From an uncultured Burkholderiales bacterium (lineage in GTDB: Bacteria > Pseudomonadota > Gammaproteobacteria > Burkholderiales > Burkholderiaceae_C), in NCBI GenBank assembly GCA_903896615.1, contig CAITYM010000087.1, positions 22,054 through 86,053 of the forward strand: 64,000 bases of DNA. The letters are read 5' to 3'. Positions within the stretch are counted from its first letter, which is position 1. Each line of letters starts with the position of its first letter. Made by a program: the position numbers and the translations under genes. The notes below the pieces were generated by a model, which made no database searches, had not been told where the DNA came from, and saw nothing but the letters and a program-made list of their open reading frames with translations. Of this stretch, positions 29,449 through 40,693 are shown one piece after another.

Positions 29449-30678
29449 ATGAATATCACTCAAAAATCTATTGTAGGTCTCTTATTGCTTGTGAATGCGG
29501 TAATGATTCTGAGTGGGTGTACTTCCGCTCCACCGCCCTCAACTCCCTTGCCCCCTGTACAACGCTCACCCTCTGTATCCAATACCCCCAATCCATTTAC
29601 AAAGCATCCAGTCTCTCCAGCACCTCCAGTACCCTCAAACTCAGCGGCACCAAATAAAAATCGCACCGCGCCCATCCTTCCGGAACAAACCAGACCCACT
29701 TGGATAGCCTCCTCTTGGAACGATCTACCAGGTTGGAATGAAGAGTCTATGCCAGAGGTCTGGGATACTTTGGTTCATAGTTGTGAAAGACCAACCACTA
29801 TTTTTGTTCGACTGTGCGCGCAGCTCAGGCCATTGAGCCTAGCAGAGGAGGGCGAGCAGAGACTCTTTTTAATGACCAACCTGCAACCTTTTAAAATTGT
29901 GAGTGCTTCAGGCGAAACATCTGGTCTGCTGACAGGGTATTTTGAGCCGATATTTAATGCATCTAGAAGCAAAAAGCCAGGTTTTGAAACGCCTTTATAT
30001 GCGCCAACAGCTGAAATTTTAAGCCTCAAATCGAATCACTCTAAATGGTATAGCCGGCAAGAAATTGAGATAGCACCAGCTGTCCAAGAAGTTTTAAGGG
30101 GGCAGGAAATTGCATGGATGTCGGATCCATTAGATGTTTTGATTTTGCAAATTCAGGGATCTGGACGATTAAACATTACTGAAAACGATGGCTCCCAAAA
30201 ATGGATTAAAGTTATCTACGCGGCATCTAATGAACTACCCTATCAAAGCATTGGTAGATATTTATTAGACCATTCAGAAATTACGGATGCGTCGTGGCCA
30301 GGAATAAAGAGCTGGGCCCTTAAAAATCCAGACAAGATTAAGACATTGTTGTGGACCAATCCCAGGTATGTTTTCTTCAAAGAAGAGCCCTTGGAGAGTA
30401 TGAGTTTGGGGCCAAAGGGAGCTCAGGGGCTGGAGCTGACAGCAGGTCGATCCGTAGCAGTCGATCCGCAGTATATTAACTACGGTACCCCTTTGTGGAT
30501 GGTCTCAGAGGGACCGACGCTTCAGCTGCGAAGATGGGTCATGGCCCAAGATACGGGAAATGCAATCACTGGCCCACTCCGCGCAGACTATTTTGTAGGT
30601 ACTGGGCTACAGGCGGGGGATTTGGCTGGGCACTTAAGGCAGCCCTTGAATTTATGGGCCTTATTGCCTAGGCAATGA
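29449..30678 (+). CDS. mltA: Membrane-bound lytic murein transglycosylase A
   Basis: Lipobox LSGCTSA, Pro/Ser linker, LLTGYFEPIFNAS, DVLILQIQGSGRL, PRYVFF, AQDTGNAITGPLRADYFVGTG. Confidence 0.93.
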   Translation: MNITQKSIVGLLLLVNAVMILSGCTSAPPPSTPLPPVQRSPSVSNTPNPFTKHPVSPAPPVPSNSAAPNKNRTAPILPEQTRPTWIASSWNDLPGWNEESMPEVWDTLVHSCERPTTIFVRLCAQLRPLSLAEEGEQRLFLMTNLQPFKIVSASGETSGLLTGYFEPIFNASRSKKPGFETPLYAPTAEILSLKSNHSKWYSRQEIEIAPAVQEVLRGQEIAWMSDPLDVLILQIQGSGRLNITENDGSQKWIKVIYAASNELPYQSIGRYLLDHSEITDASWPGIKSWALKNPDKIKTLLWTNPRYVFFKEEPLESMSLGPKGAQGLELTAGRSVAVDPQYINYGTPLWMVSEGPTLQLRRWVMAQDTGNAITGPLRADYFVGTGLQAGDLAGHLRQPLNLWALLPRQ

Positions 30679-30861
30679 ATATATTCACTCAACTACTAGC
30701 CGCTACAGATAAGCTGTAAGTGAAGTTCATTAATTCGGTTCATCAATCAAAACGTTGAGATGGGCCAAAAGTGTAGGTACTTCTATGCAATGCAGATTGG
30801 GAGTTTAACCCGTACACTTTGAGAGAGACAAACGGTGTCGAAAATTTTAGAAAGTTTAATA

Positions 30862-33800
30862 ATGAACGCTCCATTATCCAAAGAGTTGTTAAACGCTTTA
30901 GAAAATATTTCTTTGAATGACAAATATGCCTTGGAAGTTGGTAAGGCGTTCATGAGCGGCGTACACGCACTTGTAAGATTGCCAATGCTTCAAAGGCAAA
31001 GAGATGCTCGAGTTGGGAAAAAAACGGCAGGTTTTATTAGTGGCTACAGAGGTTCTCCATTGGGCGCCTACGATCAAGCTCTATGGAGAGCAAAAACATA
31101 CTTAGAGAAAGAAAACATTATTTTCCAACCCGGAGTTAATGAGGAACTTGCAGCAACCGCGGTTTGGGGGACGCAGCAACTAGGGTTTGCACCCCAAGAG
31201 GTGCAAAACTATGACGGTGTATTTGGAATTTGGTATGGCAAGGGTCCCGGAGTTGACCGATGCTCAGATGTATTTAAGCATGCCAACATGGCTGGAACAA
31301 CACCTTGGGGCGGCGTTATTGCGGTTGCTGGAGATGATCACATTGCAAAAAGTAGTACCGTTGCTCATCAAAGCGATCATATTTTCATTGCATGTTCAAC
31401 GCCCATTTTCTTTCCCTCAAGTGTTCAAGATATATTGGACTTGGGTTTGCACGCATTTGCAATGAGTCGATTCTCAGGTCTTTGGGCCGGCATGAAGACC
31501 ATACAAGAGATCGTTGAATCTAGTGCAACGGTTTTAGTAGATCCCGACAGAGTCCAAATAAAAAAACCGGATTTCGAGATGCCGCTAAACGGTTTGCATA
31601 TTCGCTGGCCGGATGAACCACTATTACAAGAGGAGCGTCTATTTAGGTATAAGTGGGCTGCGGCATTGGAATATATTAAAGTTAATAAACTCAATTTCAA
31701 CGTGATCCAAAGTCCGAACGATCAAATAGGAATTATTGCAAGCGGCAAAGCGTACAACGATACGCGAGAAGCATTGCTTAACTTGGGGTTAGATGATCAG
31801 GTCTGTCAAAAAATAGGCATCAGGCTCCACAAAGTAAATGTCAGTTGGCCGTTGGAGCCTTATACATTGGCGAGTTTTGCTAAGGGTCTCAAAGAGATCT
31901 TAGTGATTGAGGAAAAGCGAGCAGTGATAGAGCCGCAAATTAAAGAGGAGCTATACGGCTGGCCACAAGAAAAAAGACCGCAAGTACTTGGGAAATTCGA
32001 TTTAAATAAATTGACCCCAGAGTCTCAGGGTCAATGGAGCGCTCTTGGGGTGAGAGACGCGGTTTTTTTGCGTGCAGAGGCTGATTTAAGTCCCTCGTTA
32101 ATTGCCAGAGCAGTAGCCGCAAGGATTAAACTTTTAGGACTTAACCAAGACGTCCAAGCCCGAATGGAACAACACATTAAGGAGTTAGATGCAAAAGAAA
32201 AAGCAATGCATGAATCAAGTCTGGTCATAGAAAGACAACCTTGGTTCTGCTCGGGTTGCCCTCACAACACGAGTACCGTAGTCCCAGCGGGTTCTCGGGC
32301 CATGGCCGGGATAGGTTGTCACTTCATGACTCTATGGATGGATAGAAGTACCACGGGCTTTACTCAAATGGGCGGGGAAGGTACACCTTGGATTGGGCAA
32401 CAACCGTTCCTTAAAGAAAAGCATATTTTTGCAAACATAGGGGACGGTACATACTTCCATAGCGGGATCTTGGCAATTAGGCAAAGCGTTACTTCTGGTG
32501 TAAATATCACTTACAAAATATTATTTAACGATGCAGTTGCAATGACAGGCGGACAGCCCATAGGTGAACGAGCAAACGGACACTCTGTTATTCAGATTGC
32601 ACAGAGCATGAGAGCAGAAGGTGTTAGCAAAGTAACAATCGTCACAGATCTTCCTGAGAACTATGGATCAGCGACTGGATTACATGCGGACATTCAGGTC
32701 AAACATAGGGACGAATTAGATTTGGTGCAGCGTGAACTGCGCCAGCTACCAGGAACAACTGTCATCATCTATGACCAAACATGCGCAACTGAGAAGCGCA
32801 GAAGGCGCAAACGCCGTGAACTCGTGAATCCCTCTGTCAAAGTTTTGATAAATGAAGAGGTTTGCGAAGGTTGCGGGGACTGCGGGGTCAAGAGCAATTG
32901 CATCAGTGTAGAACCTTTGGAAACGGTGTGGGGTCGTAAAAGAACAATCAATCAAAGCGCATGTAACAAAGACTTAAGTTGTTTGAAAGGCTTCTGTCCA
33001 AGCTTTGTGACTGTGGAGGGCGGAAGTTATAAATCCAACGAATTAAATTCGCAGGAAATTTTGAAAATTGAGAGTGAAGAAATAAGTGTCAAGTCAAGCG
33101 CGTCAATTCCAGACCCCGAGCTTCCAAAATTAGACATATTTCCAACTGGCTACGGAATTGTCATTGCGGGCATAGGAGGGACGGGCGTAATTACGATCGG
33201 ACAAGTGCTCGGCTTTGCTGCACACCTTGAGGGACTTGGTATCGTGACACAAGACTCCGCTGGGTTAGCGCAAAAAGGCGGCGCTACTTGGAGTCATATA
33301 TTGATAGCGAAAGATCAAAATCTAATTAGAAGCACAAGGGTGTCAACAGCTAGAGCTGATTTAATAGTGGCTTGTGACCCAGTGGTTGGCACAAATAAAG
33401 AAACGATTTTGAGAATTGCGCAAAACAGAACCAAGATCGTATTAAACGCATATAGCTCCCCCACAGCTGAGTTTATAAAAAATGGTGCTTGGCAAAACCC
33501 ATTAGAAAAATGTCATGCTGCTTTACTTCAATCGCTAGGAGATGATGGTTCCCGACTCAAACATTTACAAGCAAATGAATTAGCGCTAAATGAGTTGGGG
33601 GATAGTCTTTACGTTAATTTTATTTTGCTCGGATTTGCCTGGCAATGCGGATGGATTCCATTGCGAATTGAGTCTTTAAAAAAAGCGATTGAGTTGAACG
33701 GTGTTGCCGTAGATAAAAATATTGCTGCATTTGAACTAGGTCGATCTGCTGCATTTGAGCAAACCCAATTTGACTTCTCAGACGGGCCCAATACTGTTGC

Positions 33801-34452
33801 TCCAAATCAGTTCCCTTTGATATTTCACAAGCCCGATACTTTTGATGATCTGGTCAAAAGATGTGCGCTTGAATTGACTGATTATCAAAGCAAATCATAT
33901 GCAAAAGAGTACGAACAATTTGTTAAATATGTACAAGTGCAGACAAGTGATAAGCTAGCCGTCAGCACTGCTAAAAACTTATTTAAACTTATGGCGTATA
34001 AAGATGAATATGAGGTTGCAAGGTTGCATACCAAATCCTTTTTTCGCGAGCGTATTGAAAAAATGTTTGAAGGTGATTACAGAGTTTATTATCATTTGGC
34101 ACCTCCACTATTTGCGAAAAGAAATCAAAATGGAGAACTCATTAAGCAAAAGATGGGGCCTATTATGGGCTTTGCGTTTAGGGTATTGAGGAGGCTTAAG
34201 TTTTTACGAGCAACACCTTTTGATATATTTGGAAATACTGCTGAGCGCAAATCGGAGCGGGCATTAATCTATGAGTACAAGATGTATTTAGAAGAAATTA
34301 TGAGGAGTTGGCACCCAGATAAGGAGTCGCTGGCTATGGAAATTGCAAACATTCCTGATTCGATTAAGGGCTATGGGCATGTAAAGCAAAGAAAAGTTGA
34401 AGAGGCTCGGAGCAAGTGGCTTCAACTTATGGCGTTGTGGAGAGAGGTGTAA
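30862..34452 (+). CDS. Indolepyruvate ferredoxin oxidoreductase family protein (fused)
   Basis: SGYRGSPLGAYDQALW, WFCSGCPHNTSTVVPAGSRAMAGIGCHFMTLWMDR, CEGCGDCGVKSNCISVEPLETVWGRKR, GIGGTGVITIGQVLGFAAHLEG. Track start is GTG 30835; ATG 30862 looks plausible. Confidence 0.94.
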   Translation: MNAPLSKELLNALENISLNDKYALEVGKAFMSGVHALVRLPMLQRQRDARVGKKTAGFISGYRGSPLGAYDQALWRAKTYLEKENIIFQPGVNEELAATAVWGTQQLGFAPQEVQNYDGVFGIWYGKGPGVDRCSDVFKHANMAGTTPWGGVIAVAGDDHIAKSSTVAHQSDHIFIACSTPIFFPSSVQDILDLGLHAFAMSRFSGLWAGMKTIQEIVESSATVLVDPDRVQIKKPDFEMPLNGLHIRWPDEPLLQEERLFRYKWAAALEYIKVNKLNFNVIQSPNDQIGIIASGKAYNDTREALLNLGLDDQVCQKIGIRLHKVNVSWPLEPYTLASFAKGLKEILVIEEKRAVIEPQIKEELYGWPQEKRPQVLGKFDLNKLTPESQGQWSALGVRDAVFLRAEADLSPSLIARAVAARIKLLGLNQDVQARMEQHIKELDAKEKAMHESSLVIERQPWFCSGCPHNTSTVVPAGSRAMAGIGCHFMTLWMDRSTTGFTQMGGEGTPWIGQQPFLKEKHIFANIGDGTYFHSGILAIRQSVTSGVNITYKILFNDAVAMTGGQPIGERANGHSVIQIAQSMRAEGVSKVTIVTDLPENYGSATGLHADIQVKHRDELDLVQRELRQLPGTTVIIYDQTCATEKRRRRKRRELVNPSVKVLINEEVCEGCGDCGVKSNCISVEPLETVWGRKRTINQSACNKDLSCLKGFCPSFVTVEGGSYKSNELNSQEILKIESEEISVKSSASIPDPELPKLDIFPTGYGIVIAGIGGTGVITIGQVLGFAAHLEGLGIVTQDSAGLAQKGGATWSHILIAKDQNLIRSTRVSTARADLIVACDPVVGTNKETILRIAQNRTKIVLNAYSSPTAEFIKNGAWQNPLEKCHAALLQSLGDDGSRLKHLQANELALNELGDSLYVNFILLGFAWQCGWIPLRIESLKKAIELNGVAVDKNIAAFELGRSAAFEQTQFDFSDGPNTVAPNQFPLIFHKPDTFDDLVKRCALELTDYQSKSYAKEYEQFVKYVQVQTSDKLAVSTAKNLFKLMAYKDEYEVARLHTKSFFRERIEKMFEGDYRVYYHLAPPLFAKRNQNGELIKQKMGPIMGFAFRVLRRLKFLRATPFDIFGNTAERKSERALIYEYKMYLEEIMRSWHPDKESLAMEIANIPDSIKGYGHVKQRKVEEARSKWLQLMALWREV

Positions 34453-34567
34453 AGTAGTGGTTCAGATTGTTCTTTGTTAAGCTCTAATAACTTGCATTTA
34501 TTTAGTGCTAGGAAAAGACGAATTTATCAGCAGTATAAAAAATATTTTGCATTTTAAATATTGATAT

Positions 34568-35572
34568 CTACAAAGTTCTGGCTTGATGCGCTTGTTGATC
34601 AGCATGATAGCTAGATCGCACCATTGCTCCAACCGCAGCGTGTTTAAATCCCATTTCATAAGCTTTTTCTTCAAACATTTTGAACGTATCTGGGTGCACA
34701 TATCGAGCAACAGGTAAGTGACTATTGCTAGGCGATAAATACTGGCCTATTGTTAACATATCAATATCGTGATCGCGCATATCTTGCATTACTTGCAAAA
34801 TCTCATCATCTGCCTCACCCAAGCCCACCATTAAGCCACTTTTGGTTGGAATAGTTGGAAATAGTGCTTTAAATTTTTTCAGTAAAGTGAGGCTGAATAC
34901 ATAATCACTACCTGGGCGTGCTTGTTTGTAAAGTCTAGGAACAGTTTCTAAATTGTGATTCATCACATCTGGAGGAGCATTTTTTAATATCTCAAGCGCT
35001 CTGTCATCTCGTCCCCTGAAATCTGGGACTAGAATTTCAATTTGTGTTTGCGGCGAAGAGCTTCGAACATTCTGAATACAGGACACAAAATGAGCGGCTC
35101 CTCCATCTCTTAAGTCGTCACGATCAACGCTTGTGATTACCACGTACTTGAGCTTAAGGTCTTTAATCGTGCGACCTAGATTGATTGGCTCATCAGGGTT
35201 TAAAGGATCTGGTCGTCCGTGCCCTACGTCACAAAACGGGCACCTTCGGGTGCACTTGTCTCCCATGATCATAAAGGTCGCCGTGCCGTTTCCAAAGCAT
35301 TCTCCGATATTGGGGCAAGAGGCCTCCTCGCAAACGGTGACCAGATTACTTTTACGCAAGATATCTTTGATTTCATAGAAGCGCGTATTCGTAGAAGCTG
35401 CCTTTACTCGAATCCAGTCTGGTTTCTTTAAAACTTCACCAGAGTTTTCAACCTTAATTGGAATACGTGAAAGCTTAGCGGCAGCTTTTTGTTTAACGAG
35501 TGGATCGTAAGACTGAGTATCCTGTGGCTCTCGAGTGCTTTTATTTGGTGAGCTATTTAAATGTTTATTCAT
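34568..35572 (-). CDS. lipA: Lipoyl synthase
   Basis: [41 protein letters not shown]. Confidence 0.97.
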   Translation of the reverse strand: MNKHLNSSPNKSTREPQDTQSYDPLVKQKAAAKLSRIPIKVENSGEVLKKPDWIRVKAASTNTRFYEIKDILRKSNLVTVCEEASCPNIGECFGNGTATFMIMGDKCTRRCPFCDVGHGRPDPLNPDEPINLGRTIKDLKLKYVVITSVDRDDLRDGGAAHFVSCIQNVRSSSPQTQIEILVPDFRGRDDRALEILKNAPPDVMNHNLETVPRLYKQARPGSDYVFSLTLLKKFKALFPTIPTKSGLMVGLGEADDEILQVMQDMRDHDIDMLTIGQYLSPSNSHLPVARYVHPDTFKMFEEKAYEMGFKHAAVGAMVRSSYHADQQAHQARTL

Positions 35573-35616
35573 ATTGTTAAGTTACTTTAATTAAGCTTAA
35601 GTAATTAGATCCCATC

Positions 35617-36318
35617 TCAGCTAATTTGTCTGGGTTGAAGGTAGGCGATCAATTTTTCCGCTAGAACTTGAGCTACCTCATTTGTTTCAACTGCAACCCC
35701 TATTGTAGAAAGATCTATGGTTTTTAGTCCGGGGTATCCACATGGGTTGATTAAATCAAAGGGAGCTAAGTCCATATCTACATTTAATGACAAGCCGTGA
35801 TAAGTGCAGTGTCGACTTACTTTAATACCAAGGGCAGAAATTTTTCCTAATCCATAGAACTGAGATCTAATGGGCATGGATGTAAAACTTTTAGCATCGG
35901 GTTTATTTAATACTGAATGGCCGTGAGGGGCGTCGAGTTGAACGTAAATGCCTGGAGCATCCTTAACTCTGTGCCCCGTCACATCGAAATGAAGGAGAGT
36001 TTTCAACACTGACTCCTCCAAAAGGTAAACATACTCCTTAACAAAAAACCCTAGTCGCCTTAAATCGATCAAAGGATAAGCAACAATTTGTCCAGGCCCA
36101 TGAAAAGTAATTTGGCCCCCTCTGTTGGTATGTACGATTGGAATGGGTGTATGTGCCAGAACATGTTCAGTTTTGCCGGCCAAGCCCTGTGTGAATACGG
36201 GGGGGTGCTCACATATCCAGAGCTCATCTGGGGTCGTTTCATTTCGACCATTTGTAAAATCTTGCATTGCAGCGTAGCTGCTGTGAAAATCAATCTTGCC
36301 TAGATACTTAATTATCAT
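35617..36318 (-). CDS. lipB: Octanoyl-[ACP]-protein N-octanoyltransferase
   Basis: [23 protein letters not shown]-type motif ([26 protein letters not shown]); next to lipA. Start codon not certain. Confidence 0.95.
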   Translation of the reverse strand: MIIKYLGKIDFHSSYAAMQDFTNGRNETTPDELWICEHPPVFTQGLAGKTEHVLAHTPIPIVHTNRGGQITFHGPGQIVAYPLIDLRRLGFFVKEYVYLLEESVLKTLLHFDVTGHRVKDAPGIYVQLDAPHGHSVLNKPDAKSFTSMPIRSQFYGLGKISALGIKVSRHCTYHGLSLNVDMDLAPFDLINPCGYPGLKTIDLSTIGVAVETNEVAQVLAEKLIAYLQPRQIS

Positions 36319-36406
36319 TTAGTAGCGGCTGAAATTAAGCGCTGAAAGTAAAGGGGCATTTGGGGTTGAATGTTGCTCGTTTAGAAATACAAAAGTTAGT
36401 TGTTTA

Positions 36407-36715
36407 TCAAAGAACTACTTTAACCATCGGATGTGTGGATAAAGTGCGGTATAGCTCATCGAGCTGCTCTCTACTGGTGGCGTTAATATTTAGAGTTACG
36501 CCAAGATAATGTGCGCTGCTACTTGGACGAAGCTCAATGGTTGAGGGATCAAATTTGGGATCAAAAGATTGTGCTACGTGTTTCAATGCATCAACAAACC
36601 CATCAACATTCTTGCCCATAACCTTGATGGGGAAAATGCTAGGGTACTCAATTAACGACTCTTGAACTTGAGCTAGCTCGCCAACAAGTGGAAGTTTTGA
36701 GGGGGGGGTTGCCAT
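36407..36715 (-). CDS. DUF493 (YbeD-like) family protein
   Basis: SLIEYPSIFPIKVMGKNVDGFVDALKHVAQSFDP...LGVTLNINATSREQLDELYRTLSTHPMVKVVL; ATG at 36715 preferred over 36766. Confidence 0.88.
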   Translation of the reverse strand: MATPPSKLPLVGELAQVQESLIEYPSIFPIKVMGKNVDGFVDALKHVAQSFDPKFDPSTIELRPSSSAHYLGVTLNINATSREQLDELYRTLSTHPMVKVVL

Positions 36716-36740
36716 TGTAAATTGTGGGTTAAGTAAGATG

Positions 36741-37688
36741 TTAATTGCGCTTGCAGTTTTTATCAACGGACGCCGAATAGGCCAGATGCAATTGCTTGTA
36801 AATTGGACCAGGCTTTCCTGGATGAGTAGTATTTAAACCGACCAATTTATCATCGATTTGTGAAACAGGTAAAACTTCCTTTGAAGCAGAAGAGAGTAAA
36901 ACCTCGTCAGCATCAAAGACTTCTTGTTTAGAAATTTTTTGCAAAGAAAAAGGAATGTTCTGGGATTTACAAATTTCCTCCAATAAACCGTAGCGTATTC
37001 CTTCAAGTAACAGGTGGTCCTTTGGTGGTGCAAAAACAGTTCCATTTTTTACAATCCAAACGTTGCTAGAGGAGGCCTCGCTTAAATAGTTGCCCCTGAA
37101 CATGATCGTCTCGGTGGCGCCAACATCTGCGCTGATTTGGCGAGCAAAAACCGCTCCCAATAGACTGGTACTTTTAATGTGTGCTTTCTCCCAGCGGAAG
37201 TCGTGAGCACTAATGCATTTGACTCCAGTTAACCTAATCTCGGCAGAGACGGGCTTGAATGGGTTTGCCATCATGAAAACTGTGGGCACGCAGTCCGGCG
37301 TCATTATGTGGTCCCGGGGCGCAACACCTCTGCTGATCTGTATGTAGATGATTTGTTGGGACTGGTCAATGTTTTGCTTTGAGGTTTGGGCAAAATGAAG
37401 AGCCAATTGTTCGACCAATTTAAGCCAATCATCTTTTGAGTACGGATTAGGAATTCGAAGCTCTTTCAAAGACTTTTCTAAGCGAGCCATGTGTTGATCA
37501 AAGCGAAAGGGCTGCCCATAGTAGATGGGAACAACCTCATAGACGCCGTCCCCAAAAATGAAGCCTCGGTCAAGGACGCTTATTTTTGCTTCCCTAAGCG
37601 GACCGAACTCTCCGTTTAAGTAGCAAATAGTGTTGGGTATATTGGGGTTTATTGGTTGATTTATGAACGGCATGCCTAAATTATCCAA
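36741..37688 (-). CDS. D-amino acid aminotransferase / class IV aminotransferase
   Basis: CYLNGEFGPLREAKISVLDRGFIFGDGVYEVVPIYYGQPFRFDQHMARL...SEASSSNVWIVKNG. Confidence 0.93.
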   Translation of the reverse strand: MDNLGMPFINQPINPNIPNTICYLNGEFGPLREAKISVLDRGFIFGDGVYEVVPIYYGQPFRFDQHMARLEKSLKELRIPNPYSKDDWLKLVEQLALHFAQTSKQNIDQSQQIIYIQISRGVAPRDHIMTPDCVPTVFMMANPFKPVSAEIRLTGVKCISAHDFRWEKAHIKSTSLLGAVFARQISADVGATETIMFRGNYLSEASSSNVWIVKNGTVFAPPKDHLLLEGIRYGLLEEICKSQNIPFSLQKISKQEVFDADEVLLSSASKEVLPVSQIDDKLVGLNTTHPGKPGPIYKQLHLAYSASVDKNCKRN

Positions 37689-37798
37689 CTTTTTCTGGTT
37701 TCAGTGCTTGGTGTTAATAAAGAGATAGTTAAGGATTACAAATTGGCCGAATTTGAAAAAGAATGTCGTCCACACTTGAATTTTTGAACTTTTATGTC

Positions 37799-37826
37799 TT
37801 TACAGAGCTTAAATACCCTCTATAAT
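37799..37826 (+). promoter_or_regulatory. Sigma-70-type promoter upstream of the atp operon
   Basis: TTTACA - 16 bp - TATAAT, about 97 bp before the ATG at 37923. Confidence 0.65.
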
Positions 37827-37922
37827 CTCATGCTTTGCTGGTGCTAGGCGGTTTGACAGGTTTGGTTGCAAGAGTGCGCCGTATCTTGTTTTACCGATTT
37901 GCAAGGCCTATAGTGAAAATGA

Positions 37923-38414
37923 TTGATGTCTAAAGACTTAATTAATGAGCAAGAAGTTGATAACTTTAGGCCATTAACGCCCCAGCAAGCAGACATCTGG
38001 CGTAGCCAGCATCCGCAGGTAAGTGTTTGGCAAGTGTTGAGAGTTCAGTGCTGGGTTAGTTTGGTGGTCGTGTCCATTGCCTATGGGCTCGAAGTGGTGA
38101 TAGATGTAAGTGGTTTGTGGTTGTCGGCTCTGTACGGATCTTTGGTAGTTGTTTTACCTGGCTTGGTTTGTGCAAGAGGCTTGGGCTCCAAGTTTGGGGG
38201 CAACAGTGTTGCGGCAAGTGTTGCAAAGTTTTTTGTCTGGGAGTTTTCCAAGGTTGCTTTGTCGGTTTCGATGCTTGTGATTGCTCCGAGACTTTTGGTG
38301 CACGAATTGAATTGGCCTGCTTTGATGGTGGGCTTGGTGTTTACGTTCAAGGGTTTTTGGGTTTTTGTGGTTTGGCAGCAGTGCCGTGGGCGCAAAAGCT
38401 TTAAGACAAATTAG
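37923..38414 (+). CDS. atpI: ATP synthase subunit I family membrane protein
   Basis: Four hydrophobic segments, directly upstream of atpB in the atp operon. Confidence 0.85.
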   Translation: MMSKDLINEQEVDNFRPLTPQQADIWRSQHPQVSVWQVLRVQCWVSLVVVSIAYGLEVVIDVSGLWLSALYGSLVVVLPGLVCARGLGSKFGGNSVAASVAKFFVWEFSKVALSVSMLVIAPRLLVHELNWPALMVGLVFTFKGFWVFVVWQQCRGRKSFKTN

Positions 38415-38437
38415 AAGAATTTTTTAAAGAATGAACT

Positions 38438-39301
38438 ATGTCAGTAGAAGTTGAAAGCGCTCCTACAGCTGGTGAATATATAGGTCACCATTTAACGCAT
38501 CTGCAGAATAAGCCGATGTCTGGCATCATTGATTTTTCTGTTTACAACCTGGATTCCATTTTTTGGGCCTTGTTGTTGGGTGTGGTCGGTGCATTCTTTC
38601 TTTGGAATGCTGCTCGTAAAGTGACTCCTGGTGTGCCAAGCCGTTTTCAGGCTGCGGTTGAGATTTTATTTGAGCTGGTAGACAACCAATCAAAAGCAAT
38701 TATTCATAATGAGCGTAGTAGGGCTTTGGTTGCGCCGCTTGCACTCACGGTATTTGTTTGGATTTTTATGATGAATGCGATGGATTTATTGCCCGTCGAT
38801 TTGTTGCCTTGGGTATGGGGTCGTATATTTGAGATGCAAGGTGAGAGCGCTCACCACGCTTATCTCAGAGTTGTGCCTACAGCTGATTTGTCAACAACGC
38901 TAGGATTGTCTACGTCTGTTTTGTTGATTTGTATCGTCTACAACATCAAAATAAAAGGTTTTGGTGGCTGGGCGCATGAGTTGTTTACTGCGCCTTTTGG
39001 TTCTCACCCTATTTTGTGGCCGATTAATTTTTTAATGCAAATGATTGAATTTGCTGCAAAGACTGTTTCTCACGGTATGCGACTTTTTGGAAATATGTAT
39101 GCCGGCGAACTGGTGTTCATGTTAATTGCTTTAATGGGTGGTGCGGCAGCCATTTCGTTGCCAGGAATTTTGTTGCCTTTGGGGCAAATAATTGCTGGAA
39201 CTATTTGGGCAATCTTCCATATTTTGATCATAACGCTACAGGCATTCATCTTTATGATGTTGACTTTGGTGTATGTAGGTCAAGCGCATGATGCGCATTG
39301 A
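38438..39301 (+). CDS. atpB: F0F1 ATP synthase subunit A
   Basis: HGMRLFGNMYAGELVFMLIALM; LQAFIFMMLTLVYVGQAH. Confidence 0.97.
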   Translation: MSVEVESAPTAGEYIGHHLTHLQNKPMSGIIDFSVYNLDSIFWALLLGVVGAFFLWNAARKVTPGVPSRFQAAVEILFELVDNQSKAIIHNERSRALVAPLALTVFVWIFMMNAMDLLPVDLLPWVWGRIFEMQGESAHHAYLRVVPTADLSTTLGLSTSVLLICIVYNIKIKGFGGWAHELFTAPFGSHPILWPINFLMQMIEFAAKTVSHGMRLFGNMYAGELVFMLIALMGGAAAISLPGILLPLGQIIAGTIWAIFHILIITLQAFIFMMLTLVYVGQAHDAH

Positions 39302-39340
39302 TTGGGTAATCTTTTTTTAACCTTTCCATTTTTTATTTGA

Positions 39341-39604
<264 letters not shown>

Positions 39605-39635
39605 TTTGTACAACCGCTCATAGAAAGGTGTTGCC

Positions 39636-40106
39636 GTGAGTATCAATGCAACGCTGTTTGTTCAGGCTATCGTATTTGCTATTTTGGTGTGGTTCACGAT
39701 GCGCTTCGTGTGGCCCCCTATCGCACATGCCTTAGATGAGCGAGCTGAAAAAATAGCACACGGTCTAGCTGCTGCAGAGCATGCAAAAATCGAGCTCTCT
39801 AACGCGCACAAAGAGGTTGAGTTAAGGCTCAACCAAACTCGTGCTGAAGGGGCTGGAATTGTTGCCAATGCAGAGCGCCGGGCACAGGCCCTTATTGACG
39901 AGGCTAAATTGGCAGCCTCTGAAGAGGCTAATAAAATAATTGCCGCCGCAAGAGTTGAAGCAGAGCAGCAAATTGTGCGAGCTAAGGAATCTTTGCGCAA
40001 CGAAGTTGCACAATTGGCAGTCAAGGGGGCTGAACAAATCTTGCGTAAAGAAGTTAATGCTTCTGTACATGCAGATTTGTTGTCTCGATTGAAGACAGAG
40101 CTGTAA
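39636..40106 (+). CDS. atpF: F0F1 ATP synthase subunit B
   Basis: [49 protein letters not shown]. Confidence 0.97.
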   Translation: MSINATLFVQAIVFAILVWFTMRFVWPPIAHALDERAEKIAHGLAAAEHAKIELSNAHKEVELRLNQTRAEGAGIVANAERRAQALIDEAKLAASEEANKIIAAARVEAEQQIVRAKESLRNEVAQLAVKGAEQILRKEVNASVHADLLSRLKTEL

Positions 40107-40114
40107 GAGGAAAT

Positions 40115-40648
40115 ATGGCAGAACTTGCAACAATTGCGCGACCTTATGCGGAGGCACTATTCAAGTCAAAGGGCTTGGGTGCGCCGCAGGAGACTGCAGA
40201 TTTGCTAGATTCACTTGCTTTTATAGCAGAAGATGTTCGCGTGCAGCAATTCACGCTGAATCCAAAAGTTTCTGTGTCGCAAGTGATGGAGTTGGTGGCG
40301 TCGGTATTGAAAATTAAGCTCCCACAAGGAGTGAATAATTTTCTGCACACACTGCTTGAGCATGGACGTCTGAGTGTTCTGCCAGAAGTGGCGCATCAGT
40401 ACAGAGCATTATTGAATGCCCAATCAGGATTCTCTGAGGCGGTAATTTATAGTGCCTTTCCCTTGGATGCTGCGGCTAAGGCAGCTGTAACTGAGGTTTT
40501 GGAAAAACGCTTTTCTCGTCAATTACAAACAAGTGTTGTCATTGATGAGAGCCTCATTGGCGGCGTAAGAGTGGTGGTGGGCGATGAAGTACTTGATACT
40601 TCTGTAAAGTCCCGCCTTGAAGAAATGAAAGTAGTCCTGACCTCCTGA
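40115..40648 (+). CDS. atpH: F0F1 ATP synthase subunit delta
   Basis: MAELATIARPYAEALFKSKG...DESLIGGVRVVVGDEVLDTSVKSRLEEMK. Confidence 0.97.
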   Translation: MAELATIARPYAEALFKSKGLGAPQETADLLDSLAFIAEDVRVQQFTLNPKVSVSQVMELVASVLKIKLPQGVNNFLHTLLEHGRLSVLPEVAHQYRALLNAQSGFSEAVIYSAFPLDAAAKAAVTEVLEKRFSRQLQTSVVIDESLIGGVRVVVGDEVLDTSVKSRLEEMKVVLTS

Positions 40649-40693
40649 TCGAGATCTGGACAAGACCCTTAAATAAGAAAGAAGGAAAGAGTC

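Noticed and set aside
29460-29699. 79-aa Gly-rich minus-strand ORF in mltA
   Set aside because: Antisense of the Pro/Ser-rich MltA linker.
38081-38404. Both-strand ORFs overlapping atpI
   Set aside because: Overlap the positionally and compositionally supported atpI gene; no family match.
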